From Achromobacter sp. Root83 (GTDB lineage Bacteria > Pseudomonadota > Gammaproteobacteria > Burkholderiales > Burkholderiaceae_B): 64,000 bases of DNA. Of this stretch, positions 40,188 to 49,548 are shown piece by piece; position 1 is the first letter of the stretch, and each line of letters opens with the position of its first letter. A program made the position numbers and the translations under genes. Under the pieces are notes generated by a model, which saw nothing but the letters and a program-made list of their open reading frames with translations, searched no databases and was not told the origin of the DNA. Location: contig NZ_LMIU01000001.1 in assembly GCF_001428845.1 (NCBI RefSeq), forward strand, positions 372,984-436,983. The letters are read 5' to 3'.

Positions 40188-41747
40188 TTACCGCGTTGGG
40201 CGTCGCCCAAAGTCCCTGGGGCGAAACCCAAATAGTAACAACATTCCGAAGTAGACCACGCCGCTGGCGGCCAGGACGCCGGCCAGCAGGGCGGCCCGCT
40301 GGCCCGCATGGGCTTGCAGCATCAGCCAGTCTATCCGCCCGTCCGCATACCAAAGCAGCGCGGCAAGCCCCGCCAGGGCGGGCAGCAGCCGGAGCGTGAA
40401 TTTGGCCCAGCCCGGTCCAGGCTGGTAAAGGCCACGCCGGCGCAGGCCGATCAGCAGCGCCAGCGCGTTCAGGCAGGCGCCCAGGCCGATGGCCAGCGCC
40501 AGGCCCGCGTGCGCCATCACCGGTACCAGCACTACGTTCAGGAGCTGGGTCAGGATCAGCACGCCGATGGCGATTTTCACGGGCGTGCGGATGTCCTGCT
40601 TGGCGTAAAAGCCGGGGGCCAGGATCTTCACGGCCAGCAGGCCGATCAGGCCGGCGGAATACGAGATGACGGCCAGCCGCGTCTGCAACACGTCCTGGTC
40701 GCCGAAGGCGCCATAGTGAAACAGGGTGGCGACCAGGCCGTCCGACAGCAGCGCCAGGCCGACGGCCGCGGGCAGGCCCAGCAGCAGCACCAGCCGCAAG
40801 CCCCAGTCCAGCAGTGCGCTGTAGCCGCCGTGGTCATCGCGCGCGTGGGCGGCCGACAGGCTCGGCAACAGGACGGTGCCCAGGGCCACGCCCAGCAGCG
40901 CGGTCGGGAATTCCATCAGGCGGTCGGCGAACGACAGCCAGGTCACGCTGCCGGGGGCCAGCCACGTGGCGATGTTGGTGTTGATCAGCAGCGAAATCTG
41001 CGCGACGGATACGCCCAGCGTGGCCGGCGCCATCTGCTTGAGGATGCGCTGCACCGTAGGGTCGGTCCAGGCCTGGCGAAAACGGAAGGAGAAGCGGGGT
41101 GTCAGGCCCAGCCGCGCCAAGGCAATCCACTGCACCGCCAGTTGCAGCACGCCGCCGATCATGACGCCGATGGCCAGCGCATAGACCGGCACATCCATGC
41201 GCGGCGCGAGCCAGATGCAGGCGGCGATCATCGACAGGTTGAGCAGCACCGGCGTGAAGGCCGGAACCGCAAAGCGCCGCCAGGTATTGAGCACGCCGGA
41301 TGCAAAGGCGATCAGGGACATGCAAAGGATGTAGGGGAACATCATCCGCGTCATCCAGACGGCCGCGCCGAATTCGGTATCGCGGGCCGCGCCGCGCAGG
41401 CCGCTGGCCATGGCGGAGACCACCCAGGGCGCTGCCGCGATGCCGATCAATGTGATCAGCATCAGTGCGGCGGTCAGCAGCAGGGCGACGCGGTCAAGCA
41501 GCGTGCGGACTTCTTCTTCGGAACGGTTGTTGCGCGCGGCCCCCAGGATGGGCACGAACGCCTGAGCGAATGCGCCTTCGGCGAACAGGCGGCGCAACAG
41601 GTTCGGGATGCGGAAAGCGACCCAGAAGGCGTCGGTAATGGGGCCGGCGCCAAAGGCGCGGGCCACCAGGATGTCGCGGATCAGGCCGGAAATACGGGAC
41701 AGCAAGGTAAAGCTGCTGACCGTGGCCGCCGAACGGAACAGGCTCAT
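40188..41747 (-). CDS. murJ: Lipid II flippase MurJ
   Basis: A 519-residue inner-membrane MOP-superfamily flippase with about 14 helices. The start SLFRSAATVSSFTLLSRISGLIRD is typical of MurJ, as are ARAFGAGPITDAFWVAFRIPN, RLFAEGAFAQAFVPIL, LSFADRLMEFPTALLGVALGTVLLPSLS and the functional arginines in LARAFG and RIPNLLRR. It moves lipid II across the membrane for cell-wall synthesis. In many betaproteobacteria murJ lies beside rpsT, as here. A terminator and GC-rich repeats separate it from the upstream SDR gene. Confidence 0.96.
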   Translation of the reverse strand: MSLFRSAATVSSFTLLSRISGLIRDILVARAFGAGPITDAFWVAFRIPNLLRRLFAEGAFAQAFVPILGAARNNRSEEEVRTLLDRVALLLTAALMLITLIGIAAAPWVVSAMASGLRGAARDTEFGAAVWMTRMMFPYILCMSLIAFASGVLNTWRRFAVPAFTPVLLNLSMIAACIWLAPRMDVPVYALAIGVMIGGVLQLAVQWIALARLGLTPRFSFRFRQAWTDPTVQRILKQMAPATLGVSVAQISLLINTNIATWLAPGSVTWLSFADRLMEFPTALLGVALGTVLLPSLSAAHARDDHGGYSALLDWGLRLVLLLGLPAAVGLALLSDGLVATLFHYGAFGDQDVLQTRLAVISYSAGLIGLLAVKILAPGFYAKQDIRTPVKIAIGVLILTQLLNVVLVPVMAHAGLALAIGLGACLNALALLIGLRRRGLYQPGPGWAKFTLRLLPALAGLAALLWYADGRIDWLMLQAHAGQRAALLAGVLAASGVVYFGMLLLFGFRPRDFGRRPTR

Positions 41748-41784
41748 GGATGACTACTAAAAAGAAGGGCCACGGACGCGCCAC

Positions 41785-41808
41785 TAAAAAAGCCCCCGGA
41801 AGGGGGCT
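41785..41808 (-). terminator. Rho-independent terminator downstream of SDR gene
   Basis: On the minus strand: AGCCCCC (41808-41802), loop TTCC, GGGGGCT (41797-41791), then a T-run (41790-41786). It separates the SDR transcript from murJ. Confidence 0.85.
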
Positions 41809-41842
41809 GCGCCACTGCGTACGCCGCGTCCCGAAGGAATGC

Positions 41843-41911
41843 CCGCCCCAAGGGGAAAAGCGCCCCCTCGGGGGGCAGCAAGCGTGCGAAGCGCGCGCGG
41901 CGTGGGGGCAT
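41843..41911. repeat. Extragenic palindromic repeat, copy 1
   Basis: A 69-bp GC-rich element starting CCGCCCCAAGGGG and ending GGCGTGGGGGCAT, containing short palindromes (CCCCAAGGGG, GCGCCCCC/GGGGGGC and the CGCGCGCG core). An almost identical copy lies 84 bp downstream. I associate this kind of element with intergenic repeats of Achromobacter and Bordetella; that is memory, not a search. Confidence 0.8.
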
Positions 41912-41926
41912 ATTTTCCCCGCCGGG

Positions 41927-41995
41927 CCGCCCCAAGGGGAAAAGCGCCCCCTCGTGGGGCAGCAAGCGTGCGAAGCGCGCGCGGCGTGGGGGCAT
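41927..41995. repeat. Extragenic palindromic repeat, copy 2
   Basis: A second copy of the 69-bp element at an exact 84-bp offset, differing from copy 1 by a single T for G in the CTCG(G/T)GGG loop. Its last base coincides with the stop codon of the SDR gene (41995). Confidence 0.8.
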
Positions 41996-42753
41996 TATTT
42001 AGGTGGCATGCGGATGGCGCCGTCCAGGCGGATGGTCTCGCCGTTGAGCATGTCGTTCGTGATGATGCTCTGGACCAGTTTGGCGTAGTCTTCCGGTCGG
42101 CCGAGGCGGGCGGGGAAGGGAATGCTGGCGGCCAGCGAGTCTTGCACCTCTTGCGGCATGCCGAAGATCATCGGCGTGCCGAAGATGCCCGGGGCGATGG
42201 TCATGCATCGGATACCGGTCTTGGCCAGATCGCGCGCGATCGGCAGGGTCATGCCGGCGACGCCCGCCTTGGATGCGGCGTAGGCCGCCTGGCCGATCTG
42301 GCCGTCGAAGGCGGCAACCGACGCCGTATTGATCATCACGCCGCGCTCGCCGGTGGACTCGGGGGTGTTCGAGCTCATGGCCTCGGCGGCCAGGCGCATC
42401 ATGTTGAAGCTGCCGATGAGATTGATCGACACGACCTTCTGGAACAGGTCCAGCGGATGCGGGCCGTTCTTGCCGACGATCTTGGCGGCGGGCGCGACGC
42501 CCGCGCAGTTGATCAGGCCAAACAGCGAGCCCAGGTCGCGCGCGGCGGCCACGACGTTCTTGCCGTCGGCTTCCTGCGTCACGTCGCAGTGCACGTAGCG
42601 CTGGCCCAATTCCTGGGCAAGGGCTTCGCCCGGCGCGTCCTGCACATCGGCGATGACGACCTTGGCGCCATTTTCCACCAGCATGCGCACCGTGCCTGCA
42701 CCCAGGCCGGACGCGCCGCCCGTGACGATAAATACCTTGTTCGCGATTTCCAT
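41995..42753 (-). CDS. SDR-family 3-hydroxyacyl-CoA dehydrogenase (HSD10-like)
   Basis: A 252-residue short-chain dehydrogenase. The cofactor motif is TGGASGLG (11-18), with VVIADVQD (Asp after the second strand, NAD preference), NCAGVAPA, catalytic Ser in [17 protein letters not shown] for Tyr/Lys, and APGIFGTPM. The insertion [11 protein letters not shown] and the C-terminus [15 protein letters not shown] are typical of type II 3-hydroxyacyl-CoA dehydrogenase. It oxidises 3-hydroxyacyl-CoA in beta-oxidation of branched or short chains. It follows adk on the minus strand after a 147-bp gap with a large hairpin. Confidence 0.9.
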   Translation of the reverse strand: MEIANKVFIVTGGASGLGAGTVRMLVENGAKVVIADVQDAPGEALAQELGQRYVHCDVTQEADGKNVVAAARDLGSLFGLINCAGVAPAAKIVGKNGPHPLDLFQKVVSINLIGSFNMMRLAAEAMSSNTPESTGERGVMINTASVAAFDGQIGQAAYAASKAGVAGMTLPIARDLAKTGIRCMTIAPGIFGTPMIFGMPQEVQDSLAASIPFPARLGRPEDYAKLVQSIITNDMLNGETIRLDGAIRMPPK

Positions 42754-42827
42754 GTGTCTATCACCAGATCAGTTCAAGGGAATGAAAGCGGGGAATGAAA
42801 GCGGCGCGGCCGGCGCCGAATGTGACA

Positions 42828-42880
42828 AGGCCTTCGGGGCGCAGCCGGAACGCCTTGCGTCCGGCCGGCGCCGAAGGCCT
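42828..42880. repeat. Nested inverted repeat between adk and SDR gene
   Basis: Outer arms AGGCCTTCGG (42828-42837) and CCGAAGGCCT (42871-42880) are perfect, with inner arms GCCGGA (42844-42849) and TCCGGC (42860-42865). This gives a two-part stem 20 bp after adk. There is no T-run, so it is likely a Rho-dependent or processing structure. Confidence 0.65.
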
Positions 42881-42900
42881 GCGGGCCACTGAGGCGCCAA

Positions 42901-43575
<675 letters not shown>

Positions 43576-43648
43576 TTATTTTTTGTGATCCGGGGGATTA
43601 TGCCGCAACGCAGCAGCCAATGCGGGGCCGCGCCATGGGAAATAACCC

Positions 43649-44413
43649 TTATAACGGTTTGCTGTAGATCAAGCGGACGCGTTCCAGGTCCGCCGGGGTA
43701 TCGACTCCCGCGGCAGGAGGGGTGGAGGCCCGATGGACGACGATAGCGTGGCCATGCTCCATGGCGCGCAGCTGCTCAAGCGATTCGAACCGTTCCAGCG
43801 CGCCTTGCGGCAGGGCCGGGTATCGGCGCAGGAACGACACGCGGTAGGCGTACAGGCCGATGTGGTGCCAGGCGGGCAGGCCATCGGCCAGCACGCGTTC
43901 GCCGCCGGCGAGCGCATCGCGGGCCCACGGGATGGGCGCGCGCGAAAAGTAAAGCGCGCGGTCATCCGCCGCGCAGACCAGCTTGACGACGTTGGGGTTG
44001 AACAGCGCCTCGGCGTCGGCCAGCGGGCAGGCGCAGGTGGCGATGTCGGCCTGGGGGCAGGCCTGGAGCTTGGCCGCCACGGCGTCGATGAGCGCGGGTT
44101 CGATCAGCGGCTCGTCGCCCTGCACGTTCACCACGATGGCGTCGTCGGGCAGTCCTAGCTGCTCTACCGCCTCGGCCAGCCGGTCGGTGCCGGTCGGGTG
44201 GTCGGCGCGCGTCATGAGGGCGCGCAGGCCGTGGGCCTCTACCGCTTGCTGGACCCGGATATCGTCGGTGGCCACATAGAGCTGCGACGCGCCGGACTGG
44301 GCGGCGCGCTCGGCGGTGCGCACGACCATGGGCTTGCCGGCGATGTCGGCAAGCGGCTTGTCGGGCAGGCGGGTCGAGGCGGTGCGCGCCGGGATGATGG
44401 CGATGAAGCTCAC
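43649..44413 (-). CDS. kdsB: 3-deoxy-manno-octulosonate cytidylyltransferase
   Basis: A 254-residue enzyme activating Kdo as CMP-Kdo for lipopolysaccharide. [19 protein letters not shown] is the nucleotide-binding start, followed by [43 protein letters not shown] and [13 protein letters not shown]. The start is GTG 44413; the in-frame reading to 44662 merely shadows the Trm112 gene. The gap to Trm112 is 10 bp and no strong ribosome-binding site is seen, so coupling is likely. Confidence 0.96.
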   Translation of the reverse strand: MSFIAIIPARTASTRLPDKPLADIAGKPMVVRTAERAAQSGASQLYVATDDIRVQQAVEAHGLRALMTRADHPTGTDRLAEAVEQLGLPDDAIVVNVQGDEPLIEPALIDAVAAKLQACPQADIATCACPLADAEALFNPNVVKLVCAADDRALYFSRAPIPWARDALAGGERVLADGLPAWHHIGLYAYRVSFLRRYPALPQGALERFESLEQLRAMEHGHAIVVHRASTPPAAGVDTPADLERVRLIYSKPL

Positions 44414-44423
44414 GATGCGGCGT

Positions 44424-44606
44424 TCAGCGGGAAGCGGCGGTGTCGTCCAGCGCGCGGGCTTCCGACTCCAGCATGACCGGTATGCCGTCGCGCAGCGGGA
44501 AGGCCAGGCGGTCGGCGCGGCAGACCAGTTCGGCCTGCTGGCGGTCGTGTTCGAGGCGGCCCTTGCACAGGGGGCAGACGAGGATGTCGAGAAGGCGGGA
44601 TTCCAT
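44424..44606 (-). CDS. Trm112/UPF0434-family small zinc-ribbon protein
   Basis: A 60-residue protein: [20 protein letters not shown] with the Cys-Pro-Leu-Cys pair, then [22 protein letters not shown]. This is the YcaR type of Trm112-like protein that regularly sits between lpxK and kdsB. Only three cysteines are present, so it may not hold a full zinc site. Its function is not established; family members elsewhere assist methyltransferases. Confidence 0.92.
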   Translation of the reverse strand: MESRLLDILVCPLCKGRLEHDRQQAELVCRADRLAFPLRDGIPVMLESEARALDDTAASR

Positions 44607-44704
44607 GACCGGGATTCTAAAACAGTTTGCGCCGGGACCGCACCCGCCCGGCGCGCGGGCAATGTTTCGAATCAAATGCGCGGCGCGGGCAAGCCGCCGT
44701 CCTT

Positions 44705-45751
44705 TCAGGCCCGCGGCGTCTCGCGCAGCGCCCGCGCCAGCCAATCGAACAGTTGCGGATCGGAAAAGGCGGCCCGGACCGGCACTTCCCATAGGCGCGC
44801 ATCGTTCAGGGCGCCGCATTTGATGGCGTCCTTGGAGGTGACCAGGATGGCGTCGGCGGCCAGATCCTGGAAGGGGGACACGCCGTAGTCGTGGTGGTCC
44901 GGTAGCGCCAGCGAGGACGCCAGCGTGATGCCGGCCGTGCGCAGCGTTGTGAAAAAGCGCTCCGGATTGCCGATGCCCGCCGCGGCCGCGATGCGGGGCT
45001 GGCCGGCAAAGGCGGACAGCGGGCGGGTGGCATGGCCTTCGATCCGCTTCGCGTCCCCCGGCTCCAGCCACATGCGCACCTGCCGAGGCCTGCCTTCGGC
45101 GCCGCGGGAGTCCGGCGCGCCAGCGGGTGTGCCGATGTTGGTCACCACGGCGTCCACCTCATTCAGGCGGCTGGCCGGTTCGCGCAGCGGGCCGGCGGGC
45201 AGCAGGCGGCCATTGCCGATGCCGCGCTGGTCCTGCACCACGATTTCGATGTCCCGGGCCAAGGCCAGGTGCTGCAGCCCATCGTCGGACACGATCACAT
45301 CCACCTTGGGGTGAGCCCGCAGCAGCGCCTGGGCGGCCAGGGCCCGTCTGGGGTGGATCGACACGGGGGCGCCGGTGACGCGTGCAATCAGCGCCGGCTC
45401 ATCGCCGAAACGGGCAGCTTCCAGGGCGCCCAGCCCGACGCGGGCATGCGGGCCGACCTTGACGCCATAGCCGCGGCTGACGACGCCCGGCGTAAAGCCG
45501 CGTGCGCGCAGGCCTTCGACGGTGGCTATCACCATGGGCGTCTTGCCGGTGCCGCCTACGTAGACGTTGCCGATGACCACGACGGGCACCGGGGCCCTGT
45601 AGACGGCCTTGGCGCCTTCGGCGTACAGGGCGCGTTTGCGCGCCACGGCCCACGCGGTCAGCGCGGACAGGGGACGCAATGCGGTGGATAGCCAGCCGCC
45701 GTGCTGCCATTGGCGCGCCAGCAGCGAAGAAGAAGCGCGTTTCGCGGTCAC
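44705..45751 (-). CDS. lpxK: Tetraacyldisaccharide 4'-kinase
   Basis: A 348-residue membrane-associated kinase phosphorylating lipid A disaccharide at the 4' position. Walker A is [12 protein letters not shown], with VVSRGYG and the family motif [21 protein letters not shown] (DDGLQH). The last part, [12 protein letters not shown], is also typical. The ATG at 45751 overlaps the exbD stop as ATGA, so it is coupled to exbD. It belongs to the envelope block with kdsB. Confidence 0.96.
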   Translation of the reverse strand: MTAKRASSSLLARQWQHGGWLSTALRPLSALTAWAVARKRALYAEGAKAVYRAPVPVVVIGNVYVGGTGKTPMVIATVEGLRARGFTPGVVSRGYGVKVGPHARVGLGALEAARFGDEPALIARVTGAPVSIHPRRALAAQALLRAHPKVDVIVSDDGLQHLALARDIEIVVQDQRGIGNGRLLPAGPLREPASRLNEVDAVVTNIGTPAGAPDSRGAEGRPRQVRMWLEPGDAKRIEGHATRPLSAFAGQPRIAAAAGIGNPERFFTTLRTAGITLASSLALPDHHDYGVSPFQDLAADAILVTSKDAIKCGALNDARLWEVPVRAAFSDPQLFDWLARALRETPRA

Positions 45752-46161
45752 CGGGCAGTCTGGGCGGCGAAATTGACGCGGCCGATGCCGGCCAGCCGCG
45801 CGGCTTCCATGATGTTGATCACGGACTGATGCGTGGCCTGGGCGTCGGCATTGATGACGACCAGGGGCTCAGTCTTGCCGGCGGCGGCCTGGCGCAGGGC
45901 GTCGGCGATTTCGGGCGGCGTGGAGACGTCGATGAGCGTGCCGTTGAGGGCGTAGCGCCCGTCCTGGCTCACGGCCACTTCCAGCGCGGGCGGCGTGTCC
46001 TGCTCGGAGGACGCCTGGGGTAGCGTCACCTTCAACTGCGTGAAACGCGCGAACGAGGTGGTCGCCGCCAGGAAGATCAGGATGACCAGCAGGACGTCGA
46101 TGAGCGGGATGAGGTTGATATCCAGCTCGTCGCGGTCGCCCCGGGATCCACGGAAATTCAT
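45748..46161 (-). CDS. exbD: ExbD/TolR-family biopolymer transport protein
   Basis: A 137-residue protein with a single N-terminal membrane helix (about 18-38: [18 protein letters not shown]) containing the conserved membrane aspartate, then a periplasmic domain ([39 protein letters not shown]). It works with ExbB to energise TonB-dependent outer-membrane transport or a related process. Start and stop overlap exbB and lpxK by 4 bp each. No tonB gene is adjacent, so involvement with TonB or Tol is open. Confidence 0.93.
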   Translation of the reverse strand: MNFRGSRGDRDELDINLIPLIDVLLVILIFLAATTSFARFTQLKVTLPQASSEQDTPPALEVAVSQDGRYALNGTLIDVSTPPEIADALRQAAAGKTEPLVVINADAQATHQSVINIMEAARLAGIGRVNFAAQTAR

Positions 46162-46781
46162 GAACGGCCCTCGCGCGCGGCGGTCGTCGGGGACACGACG
46201 CGGATGAGGCGGGAAGCGGCTTGTTCCATGGCGCTGAGATAGCCGTCGACGCGGCCGCGCAGGTAGCGGTGCGCGATCATGGCGGGAATGGCGATGAGAA
46301 TGCCGAAGCCGGTGTTGTACAGGGCCATCGAGATGCCGCGCGCCAGTTGGGCGGGGTCTCCGCCGCCGGGGGTGTAAGAGCCGAAGATCTCGATCATGCC
46401 CACGACGGTGCCGAACAGGCCCATCAGGGGCGCGACCACCGCGATGGTGCCGATGGCGGGAATGTAGCGGCTGAGGTCGTGCGCGACCGCGCGGCCGGCG
46501 TCTTCGACGACGTTGCGCAGTTCTTCGCGGGGGAGGTGGCGGTAGCGCATCACTTCGGCCAGCACCCGGCCCAGCGGCGAATTGCGTTCCAGGCGGTGGA
46601 TGGATTCCGGGGTGTCCTGGTGGTTGCGCAGCATTTCGGCGACCTGTTCGTTCAGGCCGCGCGGCAGGATCAGGCTCCGGCGCAGGGACAGGAAGCGCTC
46701 GAAGATCAGCGCCAGGCCCAGCACGGATGTTGCCAGCAGGGGCCAGATCGGCCAGCCGGCCTCGCGCAGAATGGAAAGCAA
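46158..46781 (-). CDS. exbB: ExbB/TolQ-family proton channel
   Basis: A 207-residue MotA/TolQ/ExbB protein with three membrane helices: WPIWPLLATSVLGLALIFERF at the N-terminus, TIAVVAPLMGLFGTVVGMIEIF, and ISMALYNTGFGILIAIPAMIAHRYLRG. The start is uncertain. TTG at 46781 gives MLSILREAGWPIWPLL and is 9 bp from an AGGAG; another TTG at 46790 touches that AGGAG, and a longer reading to 46874 has a poor N-terminus. It heads the exbB-exbD-lpxK-Trm112-kdsB-adk run. Confidence 0.9.
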   Translation of the reverse strand: MLSILREAGWPIWPLLATSVLGLALIFERFLSLRRSLILPRGLNEQVAEMLRNHQDTPESIHRLERNSPLGRVLAEVMRYRHLPREELRNVVEDAGRAVAHDLSRYIPAIGTIAVVAPLMGLFGTVVGMIEIFGSYTPGGGDPAQLARGISMALYNTGFGILIAIPAMIAHRYLRGRVDGYLSAMEQAASRLIRVVSPTTAAREGRS

Positions 46782-47131
46782 AGCGGTCAACTCCTGGGGA
46801 GCCGGGCACGCCGGACGGCACGCATGGGCATCTGAACAAGCCGAAACTGTAACGGTGCGGCGGGCTTGTGGCAAGGCGGGATCATCCCGAAACTATCCAC
46901 AGAAACTGTGGATAATTCTGTGCAAAACTCCGCTGGAACGCTTATGGGCACAGGGCTTGCGCTAGTTTGCTTCAATTTCGCGCACCTGAACTTCAGTAAA
47001 AAGCGTATAAAAATCAATTAGTTGCACCGAAAATGCTGGCTATCTGGCCGGTTGCTGCAAATTTCTGGGGACGCGGTATCATTGCGCCCCGCTACGCCTG
47101 CCCTGTGGACAGGTTCGCATCGGAAAGCCCC
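46782..47131. other. Divergent exbB-xseA intergenic region with inverted DnaA boxes
   Basis: A gene-free spacer of 350 bp, notably less GC-rich at 46890-47030. It contains an inverted pair of DnaA-box-like 9-mers at 46893-46901 and 46907-46915 and an A/T-rich stretch (TAAAAAGCGTATAAAAATCAA near 46995-47017) that probably carries the xseA promoter (-10 TATAAA). No small gene is credible here. Confidence 0.55.
46893..46915. promoter_or_regulatory. Inverted pair of DnaA boxes
   Basis: CTATCCACA (46893-46901, one mismatch to TTATCCACA) and TGTGGATAA (46907-46915, a perfect DnaA box on the other strand), separated by 5 bp. The same bases make a perfect 9-bp dyad TATCCACAG/CTGTGGATA with an AAA centre. 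It could be a DnaA-responsive promoter element for exbB or xseA. Confidence 0.55.
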
Positions 47132-48502
47132 ATGACAATTGAAGTCGCAGTCACAAACAACGCATTCACGCGGGATATCCTGACAGTTGCTCAGCTGAAC
47201 CAAGCGGTGGGGCAGTTGTTGGAGCGCAATATCCCGGCATTGTGGGTTCGCGGAGAGATTTCCAACTTCACGCAGGCGGCTTCCGGGCATTGGTATTTCA
47301 CGCTCAAGGACAGCCGGGCCTCGGTGCGGGCGGTCATGTTCCGCAGCCGCGCCAGCGCGGTGGGTTTCGTTCCCCGCGCGGGAGACCAGGTGGAAATCCG
47401 GGCCCGGGTTTCCCTGTACGAACCCCGCGGCGACTACCAGTTGCAAGCCGACGCCATGCGCCGGGCGGGCCTGGGCAACCTGTATGAGGCGTTTCTTCGC
47501 CTGAAAGAGCAACTGGCCTCGGAAGGGTTGTTCGATCCCGCGCGCAAGCGCGACCCGGTCCGCCTGCCGCGCGCCATCGGCGTGGTCACCTCGCTGCATG
47601 CCGCCGCGCTGCGGGACGTGCTGTCCGCGCTGGCCCGGCGCGCGCCCCAGGTGCCCATCATCATCTATCCGGCCCCGGTCCAGGGGGCGGATGCCGCCAG
47701 CAGGCTGGCCGCGCAGGTCCGCGCCGCCAACCAGCGCGCCGAGGTGGATACGCTGCTGCTCGTGCGCGGCGGCGGCAGCATCGAAGACCTCTGGAGCTTC
47801 AACGACGAGGATCTGGCCCGGCAGGTGGCGGTCAGCGAAATTCCGGTTATCAGCGGCGTCGGTCACGAAACCGATTTCACAATCGTGGACTTCGTGTCCG
47901 ATCTGCGGGCGCCCACACCGACGGCCGCGGCCGAACTGGCGTGCGCGCCGCGTTCCGAATTGCTGGGCCAGGTGATGCAGGCGGCCCAGTCCATGGCGCG
48001 CGGCCAGCAGCGCCGGCTGGAGCGGGCGGCGCAGCGCCTGGACCGGGCGGCCGCGCAACTGGTGTCTCCCGCCCAGCGCCTGGAGCACCAGCGCGAACGG
48101 CTGAACAGCCTGCGCTTCCGTCTGGCGTCCGCCTGGTCCGCGCCGCAAGGCCGGCGCACGGCGCGGGTCAACCTGCTTGCCCAGCGCCTGATGCATCGCG
48201 TTCCCGATACCAGCCGCGGCGCCGATCGGCTGACCGGCGCCGCGCGCCGTTTGAGCCAGGCGCATGCGCGCCTGCTCATCCAGGGCCGCAACCGCCTGGC
48301 CGCCGCCACCGCGCAACTGCGGGCGCTCGATCCGGGCAACACGCTGGCGCGCGGGTACGCGATCGCCCGCGATGCCGAAGGCCGGATCGTGCGCGATGCC
48401 GCTGTCCTGTCGGCGGGCCAGCCGCTGGATCTGAGCTTTGCGCAAGGCGGCGCCCAAGTCCAGGTCCAGCAGACCCGCAAGACGCGCGACGCCGCCGAAT
48501 AG
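47132..48502 (+). CDS. xseA: Exodeoxyribonuclease VII large subunit
   Basis: A 456-residue nuclease subunit. An OB-fold N-terminus (LTVAQLNQAVGQLLERNIPALWVRGEISNF, GHWYFTLKD) is followed by the catalytic core (RLPRAIGVVTSLHAAALRDV, VRGGGSIEDLWSFNDEDLARQV, SGVGHETDFTIVDFVSDLRAPTPTAAAE) and a long helical C-terminal coiled region ending NTLARGYAI. It degrades single-stranded DNA with XseB, which is not encoded nearby. ATG 47132 (MTIEVAV) is chosen over an upstream in-frame ATG at 47033; GGAAAG precedes it. Confidence 0.96.
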   Translation: MTIEVAVTNNAFTRDILTVAQLNQAVGQLLERNIPALWVRGEISNFTQAASGHWYFTLKDSRASVRAVMFRSRASAVGFVPRAGDQVEIRARVSLYEPRGDYQLQADAMRRAGLGNLYEAFLRLKEQLASEGLFDPARKRDPVRLPRAIGVVTSLHAAALRDVLSALARRAPQVPIIIYPAPVQGADAASRLAAQVRAANQRAEVDTLLLVRGGGSIEDLWSFNDEDLARQVAVSEIPVISGVGHETDFTIVDFVSDLRAPTPTAAAELACAPRSELLGQVMQAAQSMARGQQRRLERAAQRLDRAAAQLVSPAQRLEHQRERLNSLRFRLASAWSAPQGRRTARVNLLAQRLMHRVPDTSRGADRLTGAARRLSQAHARLLIQGRNRLAAATAQLRALDPGNTLARGYAIARDAEGRIVRDAAVLSAGQPLDLSFAQGGAQVQVQQTRKTRDAAE

Positions 48503-48582
48503 GACGCGTTCCGCGCCTTGCGCAACGGGCAGGGCGGACCCGCCGACGAAACCACGCCGCGACGTCATAAGCACATGCGCTC

Positions 48583-48610
48583 GTTAACCCCGCGCCAGCG
48601 CGGGGTTAAC
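48583..48610. repeat. Perfect 28-nt stem-loop between xseA and sodB
   Basis: GTTAACCCCGCG (48583-48594), loop CCAG, CGCGGGGTTAAC (48599-48610): a perfect 12-bp dyad without a T-run, 81 bp after xseA and 70 bp before sodB. It may end xseA mRNA or act on the sodB leader. Confidence 0.7.
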
Positions 48611-48679
48611 ACGGTATCCTCATTAGTTGCCGATACAATTGAACGGCTTGATCGTGCACTCAACAGAAGGAACCATCAC

Positions 48680-49258
48680 ATGGCACATACTCTTCCCCCC
48701 CTGCCTTACGAACTGGACGCGCTGGCTCCGCACATCTCCAAGGAAACGCTGGAGTTCCACTACGGCAAGCATCACCAGACCTACGTCACGAATCTGAACA
48801 ACCTGATCCCGGGTACGGAATTCGAAACGCTGTCGCTGGAAGACATCGTGAAGAAGTCCTCGGGTGGCATTTTCAACAACGCTGCCCAGATCTGGAACCA
48901 CACGTTCTACTGGAACAGCCTGGCCCCCAAGGCCGGCGGCGCGCCCTCGGGCAAGCTGGCTGACGCCATCAACGCCAAGTGGGGCAGCTTCGACGCCTTC
49001 AAGGAAGCCTTCAACAAGTCGGCCGCCGGTAATTTCGGTTCGGGCTGGACCTGGCTGGTCAAGAAGGCCGACGGCACCGTCGACATCGTCAACACCAGCA
49101 ACGCCGCCACCCCGCTCACGACGGCCGACACCGCGCTGCTCACCTGTGATGTCTGGGAACACGCCTATTACATCGACTACCGCAACGCGCGTCCCAAGTA
49201 CCTGGAAAACTTCTGGGCGCTGGTGAACTGGGACTTCGCCGCCAAGAACTTCGCCTGA
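48680..49258 (+). CDS. sodB: Iron superoxide dismutase
   Basis: A 192-residue Fe-SOD that dismutates superoxide in the cytoplasm. Metal ligands are His27, His74, Asp157 and His161. Gln70 in [13 protein letters not shown] is the active-site glutamine position of Fe-type (not Mn-type) enzymes. ATG 48680 follows AGAAGGA. It ends in a strong terminator (49311-49337), so it is monocistronic. No Fur box is evident directly upstream. Confidence 0.97.
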   Translation: MAHTLPPLPYELDALAPHISKETLEFHYGKHHQTYVTNLNNLIPGTEFETLSLEDIVKKSSGGIFNNAAQIWNHTFYWNSLAPKAGGAPSGKLADAINAKWGSFDAFKEAFNKSAAGNFGSGWTWLVKKADGTVDIVNTSNAATPLTTADTALLTCDVWEHAYYIDYRNARPKYLENFWALVNWDFAAKNFA

Positions 49259-49310
49259 TAGGCCTGCGCGGGCGTTCACGCGGCGCGTGCGCCGCGGCCC
49301 GTGACACCGA

Positions 49311-49337
49311 CCCCTCGCCATGGCGAGGGGTTTTTGT
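49311..49337 (+). terminator. Rho-independent terminator of sodB
   Basis: CCCCTCGCCA (49311-49320) pairs directly with TGGCGAGGGG (49321-49330), followed by TTTTTG and further T-rich sequence. It lies 52 bp after the sodB stop. Confidence 0.92.
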
Positions 49338-49339
49338 TT

Positions 49340-49367
49340 ATTCAGAAAGTATTCAGAAAAAATTCAG
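49340..49367. repeat. Three ATTCAG direct repeats at 11-bp spacing
   Basis: ATTCAG occurs at 49340-49345, 49351-49356 and 49362-49367, the first two extended as ATTCAGAAA. The 11-bp step puts them on one face of the helix. They lie about 180 bp upstream of the chemoreceptor gene, in AT-rich DNA after the sodB terminator. Head-to-tail repeats with this spacing are typical of OmpR/PhoB-type response-regulator sites. Confidence 0.6.
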
Positions 49368-49548
49368 CTTCCAAAACCCTGTCGATTGTCGAATTCATTG
49401 CCGCGAGGTGACGTGCGAACAACGTTTTATTTAGGGAAATCCCTGGGAAATGCGCCCGCTATCGTTGCCCACGGCGTGCGGCTGAACCACGGAGCGCATG
49501 GCTGCGGCAAGCCCGCAACAAGCCGGGGTCATTACAGGGAAGGGAAGC

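Noticed and set aside
41744..41995. Small protein reading through the palindromic repeats
   Set aside because: Its repeated peptide simply translates the duplicated extragenic element; no independent start signal or homology is seen.
46893..46915. Possible replication origin from DnaA boxes
   Set aside because: Only two boxes are present, with no AT-rich unwinding repeats and no dnaA, dnaN or rpmH genes nearby.
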